From Cohnella endophytica (GTDB taxonomy: Bacteria > Bacillota > Bacilli > Paenibacillales > Paenibacillaceae): a stretch of DNA of 64,000 nt. Location: NCBI RefSeq assembly GCF_003628305.1, contig NZ_RBZM01000011.1:1-64000 (forward strand), given 5' to 3'. Shown here in pieces: positions 1-7,501 of the stretch (the stretch's first letter is position 1; every line of letters begins with the position of its first letter). The translations under genes and the position numbers were made by a program. Below the pieces are notes generated by a model that saw nothing but the letters and a program-made list of their open reading frames with translations, did no database searches and was not told where the DNA came from.

Positions 1-182
1 CTTCTTATTAAAGAGCCTTTGAGGCTCAATCTGTATTGCTGGTTTGTCTCCGCCGACTCGAAAGTCGACCTCGACGATTGTTTGTTTCTTACGCTCAATG
101 TTCAGTTTTCAAAGAACAATTTGTGTTGCTAGTTTGTATCGTTTGTTTCGTTATTTCGTTGTCGTCTTGAGGCGACTTAAAG
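1..182 (-). other. Leader of an rRNA operon (16S gene just outside the window)
   Basis: Read on the minus strand, bases 119-100 give TTGTTCTTTGAAAACTGAAC, the boxA-containing element typical of Bacillales rrn leaders and 16S-23S spacers. Downstream come small hairpins: CGACT/AGTCG at 54-67 and GAGCCT/AGGCTC at 13-27. The latter sits where the 16S 5' processing region is expected. Because a promoter lies directly upstream, this is more likely the 16S leader than the internal spacer. The 16S gene itself is not in the window, so the call rests on the leader motifs. Confidence 0.65.
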
Positions 183-212
183 AATATATCACAGACTGCT
201 AGGCGAATGCAA
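183..212 (-). promoter_or_regulatory. Probable rRNA operon promoter
   Basis: On the minus strand there is a -35 TTGCAT (207-212), an 18-nt spacer and a -10 TATATT (183-188). It points toward base 1, upstream of a leader with a boxA-like element. This arrangement matches an rrn promoter. Start site and strength are inferred. Confidence 0.6.
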
Positions 213-525
213 CCCTTTTTTCACATGGAATTTTAATACAGTTAATCATCTCTTCTAAGCCCTTTAATCGTTACGCTTGAAGTGGCCTATTCGAATGACT
301 CCGCGCACCAGAGATTGCCGAACTACCGGCACCCTACATATCCGCCATACCTCCTTCCTCATCGATTATCCGAATGAACCTACATATGTAAGATCAAGAT
401 CGCTCTAATGAAGAAAGGCATATCGGGAAACGCATTAGAAAAAGATGAATCTATCCATTGTTATTTGATGCGTTATGAATTACATTAAATACAAGTAAAC
501 TCATCAACATTAGGGGTGAACACTC
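213..525. other. Intergenic region, no gene seen
   Basis: About 310 bases between the rrn promoter and the DUF4395 gene. I see no ORF with a ribosome binding site and no clear hairpin. It should hold the promoter for the plus-strand gene at 526, but no convincing -35/-10 pair stands out. Confidence 0.5.
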
Positions 526-942
526 ATGCACGAGGTGCCCATGCGTTATGTGAAAGCGAATCAGATCGGAATCGTTCTTTTCGTTATCCTTTCTTTTTTG
601 ATTCAACCCTGGTTGTTGGCAGCCCTATGGATTATTCAGGTCGCGGGATTGTTATCCGAAGGAAAGCTTAACTTGTTCGTCCTCCTAGCTAAACGAGTAT
701 TGAGAGGTCCCGGACAAGAAACGCAAGCGGTGGAACTTCAGCGTTTCAACAATACGTTAGCCATCCTCTTTCTCACGTTATCGCTTCTATCGTTCGCTTT
801 CGGTTGGCAGATCGTCGGTTACGCCTTCGCAGCCCTGATGTTGCTTGCGGCAAGCGCGGCATTGCTCGGCTATTGCATCGGTTGCACGGTCTACTTCTGG
901 TTCAAGCAAATTCGGGCCGGCAGAAGGTTCCGCAGAACTTAA
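526..942 (+). CDS. DUF4395 family membrane protein
   Basis: The 138-residue protein is mostly hydrophobic. It has two hydrophobic stretches near residues 15-42 and two near 75-125, consistent with four membrane segments. The C-terminal motif YCIGCTVYFWFK, with two cysteines in an I-G-C context, fits the DUF4395 family, whose function is unknown. Some family members lie near thioredoxin-like genes; none is adjacent here. The ATG at 526 follows AGGGGTGAAC at a good distance; an internal ATG at 541 is an alternative. It is a lone plus-strand gene between an rrn leader and a convergent lipoprotein gene, and it ends in a strong hairpin terminator. Family call fairly sure, function unknown. Confidence 0.7.
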   Translation: MHEVPMRYVKANQIGIVLFVILSFLIQPWLLAALWIIQVAGLLSEGKLNLFVLLAKRVLRGPGQETQAVELQRFNNTLAILFLTLSLLSFAFGWQIVGYAFAALMLLAASAALLGYCIGCTVYFWFKQIRAGRRFRRT

Positions 943-956
943 GCGCACATAACGGG

Positions 957-995
957 AAGAAGCATCTCCGGCTCACCGGAGATGCTTCTTTTTTG
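957..995 (+). terminator. Rho-independent terminator of the DUF4395 gene
   Basis: An 11-bp perfect stem (AGCATCTCCGG / CCGGAGATGCT, 961-986) with a CTCA loop is followed by TCTTTTTT. Confidence 0.9.
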
Positions 996-1027
996 CTTTC
1001 ATCATCGTAGATCAAGTTGACCGCGAA

Positions 1028-3604
1028 TTAACGAATACCCGAGAGACTGACTTTTCCAAAAAAACCGTTCGACGAACCCACATACAAGTCGCCGCCCAAA
1101 ACGGTCAAACTACCATATACTTGATCGCTTGGCGTAACTTCATGATACCCGACCCTAACATCGAGAAGACGAGAGTCAATGCTTCCGTTTGTTTTACTTA
1201 CCGTATAGACATCGGCAACCTCTTCAACAAGCAGCTTACCGCCGAACGGCCTCAACATCCCGAACGCGGGGACCGCCGTTTGCCATATCACCTTGCCAGC
1301 CGATATATTGGCTGCTGCGGGCTTTCCGTCCAAGCGGAAGTAAATTCTTCTTCCCTCGACAATCCCCCGATCCGCTTTCCCTTTAACCGCCCATAAAGTT
1401 TTGCCGGTTCTCGCGTCGATCAAGGCGCTAGTGATATCCTTGCTATCATACAAAGCCACACCGTCATTCGATTGCTGCTTGAACAAATAGCGCTCGTCGA
1501 TTCCGTCATAGTGGGTGCCATCGTCGAAAAGTATCGGTAAGGCAAGCTTCGTTTTGCCTGTCACGGCATCCGTCAGAATAAGAGAATCGACCGATTTCGT
1601 CCAATAACCGACCGGTTGGCCGTTGGGGAATCGACGATCCACGGTAAGATGAGGGTCCCACTCGTTTACCGCTAACCTTTCTTCGGTCTTCCACTTCGGC
1701 TTGCCGTCAAGCGGATTGAGCGCCGTAAGCTTGGCATCCGCAAGCAATTGGGTGCCCGTCTGGAGAAGCAAGTATGGCCGGTCGCCATTTTGAGTAATTA
1801 AATTACCCTCGCCTTGGTAACTCTTGCTCCATAACAACCGTCCTGTACGAATGTCGCGCGCCTCGATATGCGTCGTTTTTCGCCCCTCGTCCCCTGTAAC
1901 GTACGAAATTGCGACAACCTTGTCCGCCGCGGCATATCCGTACTCCCAGATCCCGCCTTCAACTCTGAAAGTCTTCTCCCATTTCGAATTTCCCGTCTTC
2001 GTATCGATCGCGAGCAAACGATGTTTGGAATACGCAGGACCGCTCTCCAACTGCTTATAGAAGACAATCGTCTCGCTCTCCTCAGAATAAGCGTAAAGAT
2101 GAATCTCGTGTCCAAAATCGTATTTCCACAGCCTTTTACCTGTATTTCGATCCAAACCGTACAGATGAGAAGCCTCATGCATGCCGCTAAATCCATTGTC
2201 TTCCCCTGCGACTAGCAAAGTACTCCCGATCGTTCCCACCAAGTAATTGTAGGGAAGCTCCGTTCGAACGCGCCATTTAAAATCTATGGAACGGGATGTC
2301 ACCAGAGGTTTGCCTTTCTCCAGCTCCCCTGCCTTATGAAATCGCGTCGGCTCCTCCGTCGAATAAGTCTGATCGATACCGAACCCGTCCGGAATTGTCT
2401 CATCCCTATATCGGTAAGCTAACAACTCCCCCTTGTCCGACCAGGTTATCGTAAGCTCCGTCGACTTTTTTTCGTATCGCCATATTTTCAGCGTCTTAAG
2501 CTTGCCGGGTTCCGCGATGTTGTCCGACGTTTCTAGAAAATCCGGCTTGCCGAAAACCTGCTCCGCTCGTTTCTGCGTCAGACCGAACCGAAGCTCCGAA
2601 CGAACCGCCGATGCGATAATTTGCGGAGTCGCGATTGAATCGTCGTACAATGAAGATACCTTCCCGTTTTCCTCTACTTGATTTTTATTCACCCACACCA
2701 AACCTAGATTAGGCCGACCCGCGCGATCGGGAACGGCTATTCCGTACCAATCGCCGTAGCTGCGCAAAGCGTATACTCTCTCGCCGGCTTCTAACTTGAT
2801 TGCATCATCGACGGCCGCGGGATACCATTTAGCGCCGTTAACTTCTTTTATCGAAAGCCCCGTCGGCGGAATGTCTTGAGCTTGCGGCGCTTCTTGGGTG
2901 AAATACCACGTCGGCACCCAAGCCGTCACTCCGTCATCGTTCACTTCGACGAATTCCTTTGTTAGTGCCGTAATGGTCACTTCTCTTCGAGGATCGGCCA
3001 TGTAGCCGAAAGACGGCTGAGCCGAGCCGATTAAATCGTACCCAAGCGCGTACTTCTTCGTTTTGATTTTCTGCCCGACGCGAATACCGTATTTGGACGC
3101 AAGCTTATTGTCTTCCGACGAGGACGGAGTTCGAATCGCTCCGACCGCGGGTATATAACTTCTCTTGTAGCCTTGGGCATCCCGATCATAGGAAACGGCA
3201 TACGAAAGGGATCCGGATGGAGACCAGTACAGCCGGAGGCTCGCGTCCTTCGCGGTGTCGGAATAGGTCCACGTATCCATCGGCACCCATTCGGCGTTCC
3301 AATAGAGAGATGACGTTTCCGTCTCGTAGACATCTCCGAATGCTTTTCTTGCATCCTCGGCCGACATCGCCAACGACAATTCAGCCTTGATCGTGTCGTA
3401 GCTTATTCCCGCAAACTTATTCGACGATTGAGAAGGTGACGAGGCAGTTGTTATCGGTAGAGCGATTTCCTTAAGCTCCAAGTTAGTCGGAGCGGAGGGT
3501 TCGGCGGATGAGCTTGAAGCATCCTTATTCGGCGCATTCGTGCAGCCTGCAAATAAGACGGTCAGAAGCAGCATAAAGAGGTAACGCCAGACGGGCTTGT
3601 TCAT
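1028..3604 (-). CDS. Lipoprotein with SH3-like region and PQQ-type beta-propeller
   Basis: The N-terminus MNKPVWRYLF leads into a lipoprotein signal with lipobox LFAGC (Cys21), so the 858-residue product should be lipid-anchored outside the membrane. Residues ~50-150 and ~330-410 look like two copies of a small module beginning with an AxxA/VFG pattern (ARKAFGD, AEQVFGK) and ending in a Trp/Tyr-rich strand, reminiscent of SmpA/DUF3862 folds. An SH3-like stretch lies at ~240-310. Residues ~440-858 carry repeated blades with Asp-Thr-Gly-Lys-Trp motifs (DRNTGKRLWKYDF, DTKTGNSKWEK), typical of PQQ-like propeller repeats. The start is set by GGGGGA before ATG at 3604 rather than the longer ORF start at 3628. 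No enzymatic residues are recognised; a scaffold or envelope-sensing role is a guess. Confidence 0.75.
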   Translation of the reverse strand: MNKPVWRYLFMLLLTVLFAGCTNAPNKDASSSSAEPSAPTNLELKEIALPITTASSPSQSSNKFAGISYDTIKAELSLAMSAEDARKAFGDVYETETSSLYWNAEWVPMDTWTYSDTAKDASLRLYWSPSGSLSYAVSYDRDAQGYKRSYIPAVGAIRTPSSSEDNKLASKYGIRVGQKIKTKKYALGYDLIGSAQPSFGYMADPRREVTITALTKEFVEVNDDGVTAWVPTWYFTQEAPQAQDIPPTGLSIKEVNGAKWYPAAVDDAIKLEAGERVYALRSYGDWYGIAVPDRAGRPNLGLVWVNKNQVEENGKVSSLYDDSIATPQIIASAVRSELRFGLTQKRAEQVFGKPDFLETSDNIAEPGKLKTLKIWRYEKKSTELTITWSDKGELLAYRYRDETIPDGFGIDQTYSTEEPTRFHKAGELEKGKPLVTSRSIDFKWRVRTELPYNYLVGTIGSTLLVAGEDNGFSGMHEASHLYGLDRNTGKRLWKYDFGHEIHLYAYSEESETIVFYKQLESGPAYSKHRLLAIDTKTGNSKWEKTFRVEGGIWEYGYAAADKVVAISYVTGDEGRKTTHIEARDIRTGRLLWSKSYQGEGNLITQNGDRPYLLLQTGTQLLADAKLTALNPLDGKPKWKTEERLAVNEWDPHLTVDRRFPNGQPVGYWTKSVDSLILTDAVTGKTKLALPILFDDGTHYDGIDERYLFKQQSNDGVALYDSKDITSALIDARTGKTLWAVKGKADRGIVEGRRIYFRLDGKPAAANISAGKVIWQTAVPAFGMLRPFGGKLLVEEVADVYTVSKTNGSIDSRLLDVRVGYHEVTPSDQVYGSLTVLGGDLYVGSSNGFFGKVSLSGIR

Positions 3605-3827
3605 TTGATTTCCCCCATCGATTTGCATTGTACTGATTAGACGAGGATAGCAGGAAATAGTTTCAATATTCTTCCAAGTTATTAAGCGTGCGACTCCTCA
3701 TGGATCTGGTTATCCGAAAGGATATATAAAAGTATAATTATATGAGAATTTAACGATAAAAATAGTAAGGAAGCGCCAAATGGCGCGGGGTGAGCGTGGC
3801 GGGTGAGGGCGTTTGGAGGATGGGATG

Positions 3828-3859
3828 AAAAAAGGGCGAATCCGTATTGGATTCGCCCC
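3828..3859 (-). terminator. Terminator of ligA
   Basis: On the minus strand, GGGGCGAATCC and GGATTCGCCC pair across an AATAC loop and are followed by TTTTTT. It sits 10 bases after the ligA stop. Confidence 0.9.
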
Positions 3860-3869
3860 TAGAGAGGGT

Positions 3870-5897
3870 TTAGTTCGATTCGCCGAGCAGACGAAGCAGT
3901 TCGTTCTCGTCTTCCAACACGGGAACGCCCAAATCCCGCGCTTTGGTCAGCTTGCTGCCCGCGCTTTCGCCGGCAATGACCAGATCGGTTTTCTTAGATA
4001 CGCTGCCCGACACCTTGGCTCCGAGCGCTTCCAGCTTGCGAGCGGCTTCATCGCGGGACATGAGGGAGAGCGTGCCCGTGAGGACGACGGTTTTGCCGAA
4101 TAGCGGATGGCTCGCATCCGCCGCCGCGGCTGCGGGAGCAGAAGCTTGCGGCGCTACGCCGTATTCGCGCATCCGGGCGATTCCGGCTTGAGCCAGCGGA
4201 TCCCGGAAATAGCCGAAGATGCTCTCTGCGACGATGCCGCCTACGTCCGGCAAGCCGATCAGCTCATCGGCTCCCGCGGCCATCAGTCGATCCAAGTCGC
4301 CGAAATGGTCCGCGAGCATTTTCGTCGTCGCTTTGCCGGTGTTCGGAATGCCGAGCGCATTCAGGAACGAGGCAAGAGGCCTCGTCTTCGATTTCTCAAG
4401 CGCCGCCAACAGGTTCGTCGCCTTCTTCTCTCCGAAGCGCTGCAGCTTCACGAGATCGTCGAAGTTAAGGGCATATAAGTCCGCAGGCTCGCGAACGCCT
4501 AACTCGTCGTACAATTGCTCGGCGGTCTTACCGCTGAACGTCTCGATGTCCATGCAATCGCGGGATGCGAAATGGGTGATCCGTCCGATGATCTGCGGCT
4601 TGCAACCAAGACGATTGTTGCAGAACAAATGCGCGCCTCTCATTTCGAGAGGAGATCCGCAGCCCGGGCATTCGGTCGGCACTTCGATCGTACCGCCCTC
4701 CTCGTCGTCCGCCTTGCCTAGAATTTCGGGAATGACGTCATTCGAGCGTCGAATGAACACCCGCGTGCCTAGCGCATGGGACAGATTTTTACGTTCGATG
4801 TCCCCGATGTTGTTCAGCGTGCAATTCTGCACGGTAACACCCGCTAGATCTACGGCTTCTACTCGCGCGAGCGGAGTGACTTTGCCCGTTCTACCTAGCT
4901 CCCAAGAGACGGACTCGAGCACCGTCGTCGTTTCTTCCGCCTCGAACTTGAATGCCACTGCCCAACGCGGAAATTTGTCCGTGTAACCCAACGCTTCCCT
5001 CGTTCTCATATCGGTTAGTTTAATAACCGCTCCGTCGATTAAGTAATCGAGTTGGCCGCGGCGTTCGACGATCGCTTCCAGCTCGGCTGTCAATTCTTCT
5101 ATGGACGAGAAATATGCGGTATATGGATTGACCGGGAATTTATTTTCCCGCAGGAAAGCCATCATCTCGCGATGATTAGCGAAGCTGACGCCTTCCGCGT
5201 AACCGACGTTATAGAAAAAAGCATCCAAACGCCGCGAAGCCGTAATCCGCGGATCGAGATTGCGAAGCGCCCCTGCCGCCCCGTTACGGGCATTCTTCAG
5301 CGGCTCGGCGGCCGTCTTGTTGTACTCTTCGAGAACGGACAGACGCATGAAGCCTTCCCCTTGCACTTCAATCGTTCCGCCTGCGAACCCGATCGTTAGA
5401 GGAACGGTTCTAATCGTACGAAGCTGGGCAAGAATGCCTTCCCCGACTTCCCCGTTGCCCCGCGTCGAACCCTGCGCCAATTCTCCGTCCCGATAAGTTA
5501 AGTTCAGGGACAAACCGTCGAACTTCAGTTCTACGACGTATTCCGGAGCAGGCAAAGGCTTATCCGGGTTTTTGGCATTGTAATCGGCGATTAGCCGATT
5601 CGCCCGGGCAGCCCAAGCCGCCAAGTCCTCGATATTCTGAGCCTTGTCCAAGCTCCATAACCTCGACAGATGGCGATGGGGTTCGAAGCCTTTCAGAATT
5701 TCCCCGCCGACCCTGCGAGTCGGGGAATCCGGAAGTATCGTCCCGCTTTCTCCCTCCAATCTCGTCAATTCGTCGTAGAGTACATCGTATTCTTTATCGC
5801 TGATCGTTGGATTATCTTCCGTATAGTATCGATGGCTATGCGCGTTAAGCTCAGCGACGAGCTCCCGCATCCGCTCCGCGATTCCGGTTTGCGCCAT
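3870..5897 (-). CDS. ligA: NAD-dependent DNA ligase LigA (clostridial-type variant)
   Basis: This 675-residue protein seals nicks in DNA using NAD+. The Ia domain has the HSHRYYTEDNPTISDKEYD motif. The adenylation site is VELKFDG with Lys125. OB-fold residues follow, then a zinc site with Cys410, Cys413, Cys426 and Cys432, tandem helix-hairpin-helix motifs, and a C-terminal BRCT domain (~595-675). Several signatures differ from the Bacillus housekeeping enzyme: KFDG instead of KIDG, GSTRGNG instead of GATRGDG, RRSNDVIPEI instead of KKAGDIIPEV. They resemble the LigA type I recall from clostridia. It may be the sole ligase or a second paralogue. It lies near pcrB-pcrA but is not in the usual pcrA-ligA operon. 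ATG at 5897 follows a GAGGT-like site. Confidence 0.9.
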   Translation of the reverse strand: MAQTGIAERMRELVAELNAHSHRYYTEDNPTISDKEYDVLYDELTRLEGESGTILPDSPTRRVGGEILKGFEPHRHLSRLWSLDKAQNIEDLAAWAARANRLIADYNAKNPDKPLPAPEYVVELKFDGLSLNLTYRDGELAQGSTRGNGEVGEGILAQLRTIRTVPLTIGFAGGTIEVQGEGFMRLSVLEEYNKTAAEPLKNARNGAAGALRNLDPRITASRRLDAFFYNVGYAEGVSFANHREMMAFLRENKFPVNPYTAYFSSIEELTAELEAIVERRGQLDYLIDGAVIKLTDMRTREALGYTDKFPRWAVAFKFEAEETTTVLESVSWELGRTGKVTPLARVEAVDLAGVTVQNCTLNNIGDIERKNLSHALGTRVFIRRSNDVIPEILGKADDEEGGTIEVPTECPGCGSPLEMRGAHLFCNNRLGCKPQIIGRITHFASRDCMDIETFSGKTAEQLYDELGVREPADLYALNFDDLVKLQRFGEKKATNLLAALEKSKTRPLASFLNALGIPNTGKATTKMLADHFGDLDRLMAAGADELIGLPDVGGIVAESIFGYFRDPLAQAGIARMREYGVAPQASAPAAAAADASHPLFGKTVVLTGTLSLMSRDEAARKLEALGAKVSGSVSKKTDLVIAGESAGSKLTKARDLGVPVLEDENELLRLLGESN

Positions 5898-6072
5898 TCT
5901 TGTTTTGACCTCGTTTCGGATTGAAAATAACAGGCTTTTTCATTAGTCTATTTCAGCGTAGGAAGCGTGTCAAATCAAGCTTTCATCACGGGAATACGTG
6001 CCGTTTTGCTGTTTCACGTTCATATCCTCCGGTTTAATGGTTGATAGTCGCACAACCTAGGAGGTGAGAGAG

Positions 6073-6447
6073 ATGGACAAGCAACGTTACTACGTCTCCG
6101 TCTCTGCATGCATGATCGGAACGGAGCCTTCGTTAACCGACCAGTTGACCATTCTCGCAACGAAAGAAGAAAGAGACCAGTTGCTAAGGCTACTCGAAAA
6201 GGAACAAAAGAGGACGGAGGAAACTTATCTTCGCGCCCAAATCCCCTATAAATCCGCAGACCGGGACAAAGCGACTCGTAAATACAACGACGCCCTCATC
6301 GATATTTATCGATTCATCTATCGAGTCGGGACGATCGAGACGCGCAGACATATCGAATATATGGATATTCTAGAAGAGCTCCGAACGCCCGATTATAGAC
6401 AAAAAGGATACGGACACGAAGGTACCGACAGCTTGGGCACGCGTTAA
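6073..6447 (+). CDS. Small conserved hypothetical protein
   Basis: A 124-residue protein beginning MDKQRYYVSVSAC. The ATG at 6073 is chosen over the GTG at 6064 because AGGAGGTGAG lies just upstream and the GTG overlaps it. The N-terminal part reads like a short beta strand pair, followed by a charged helical region (residues ~28-65, rich in Lys/Glu/Arg) and a second helix around residues 80-100. No signal peptide, membrane segment or catalytic motif is visible. I recall similar unannotated proteins in Paenibacillaceae but cannot name a family. It sits divergently from ligA and convergently to the S66 peptidase, with a shared hairpin after it. Confidence 0.7.
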   Translation: MDKQRYYVSVSACMIGTEPSLTDQLTILATKEERDQLLRLLEKEQKRTEETYLRAQIPYKSADRDKATRKYNDALIDIYRFIYRVGTIETRRHIEYMDILEELRTPDYRQKGYGHEGTDSLGTR

Positions 6448-6452
6448 AATGC

Positions 6453-6484
6453 GACAAGACGGCCACCGGGGCCGTCTTGTCGTA
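6453..6484. terminator. Hairpin terminator between convergent genes
   Basis: GACAAGACGGCC and GGCCGTCTTGTC form a 12-bp stem between the stop at 6447 and the convergent S66 peptidase stop at 6488. The flanking T/A runs are short, so it probably works in both directions but only moderately. Confidence 0.65.
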
Positions 6485-6487
6485 TTC

Positions 6488-7501
6488 TCAAGGGAGAAAA
6501 GTTTGCTTCACGGTTCCTTTGCCCTCGGCGACTTCGATCTCGGCATATGCTCCGTTAACGAACGTCATTTGGGGAGGGACATGCCCGCAATCGATATCGT
6601 ACACGATCGGGATTCGCAGCTCTTCCGATAGCTCCTCATAGACATCTTCCACGGTGTAGCCATCGACCGGCCGATTGGCTGAACTTCTTCCGAACAGAAT
6701 ACCCGAACAATCGTCGAACCATCCCGCCAATTTCATCTGTACGAGCGACCTTCGCAAATCGACGGTCGATATTTCGCAATTTTCCAACACCCATACGATA
6801 GGTTCGTCATGAGCGAATTGCCGTCTGAAACGTTGAACGTCTCCATACGGAGTTCCGATCAAGTGACGAACGACATCGATGCAACCGGCAAGCACTCGCC
6901 CCTGCATCGTGACCGCCCGGTTCCCGACCACGCGCCACTCGGTCGGTTCCTGCAAATGGAACACGCAAGGAGACGGAGTATCATGCGTCCACTCCTTCTG
7001 GTAGAGAGGCGACGAATACTGCGTTACGGACTCCCCTTGTCGCGTGGACAAGGCGGCCTGCCACTTCGCGGACGTTTCGTCGGAATAATCCCCTCTAAGA
7101 TCGATAAGATTCGTTCCGTGAGCGGTCGCTATTCCGGTCGTTAACGTCACGGCCAGCAAGAGTACGCTCAAATCCGAATACCCTAATATCCACTTAGGCC
7201 GGATATCCTCGAATCGGACATTTTCCAGCATCTCGATGAGGAGTTCGCCTCCCCAAGGGGGAAAGATCAACCCGATCCGGTCGTCGGCCATCATCTCGTT
7301 AAATTCGTTGGCGCGAGTGCTTGCCGGAGCCGACTTCGCCTTATGTTGCGTCCAGACCGTAGGCCCAACCGTTAAGGAGAAACCTTTCTCCTCCATCCGA
7401 CGGATCGCGAGTTTCATCATATCATGCAATTCGGGGCTCACGCCCGATGAAGGAGCCGTTACGCCGATGTTCGCGCTTTTATCCCAGGTAGGATAGATCA
7501 T
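6488..7501 (-). CDS. S66 family LD-carboxypeptidase-like (LdcA/MccF type)
   Basis: The 337-residue protein fits the S66 serine peptidase family. The nucleophile motif is ILGYSDLS with Ser109. The other triad members are Glu240 in WVLENCEIS and His307 in DIDCGHVPP. S66 enzymes cut LD- or amide bonds, either in peptidoglycan tetrapeptides (LdcA) or in microcin C-like compounds (MccF). The fairly conserved ILGYSD motif and the absence of a signal peptide fit a cytoplasmic enzyme of either kind. Its ATG overlaps the pcrA stop by 4 bases (ATGA), so it is translationally coupled to pcrA. It occupies the position where ligA normally follows pcrA. The exact substrate cannot be decided here. Confidence 0.85.
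   Translation of the reverse strand: MIYPTWDKSANIGVTAPSSGVSPELHDMMKLAIRRMEEKGFSLTVGPTVWTQHKAKSAPASTRANEFNEMMADDRIGLIFPPWGGELLIEMLENVRFEDIRPKWILGYSDLSVLLLAVTLTTGIATAHGTNLIDLRGDYSDETSAKWQAALSTRQGESVTQYSSPLYQKEWTHDTPSPCVFHLQEPTEWRVVGNRAVTMQGRVLAGCIDVVRHLIGTPYGDVQRFRRQFAHDEPIVWVLENCEISTVDLRRSLVQMKLAGWFDDCSGILFGRSSANRPVDGYTVEDVYEELSEELRIPIVYDIDCGHVPPQMTFVNGAYAEIEVAEGKGTVKQTFLP

Noticed and set aside
3774..3787. Palindrome GCGCC-AAAT-GGCGC between ligA and the lipoprotein gene
   Set aside because: It has no T tract and no obvious gene context; not enough to call a terminator or operator.
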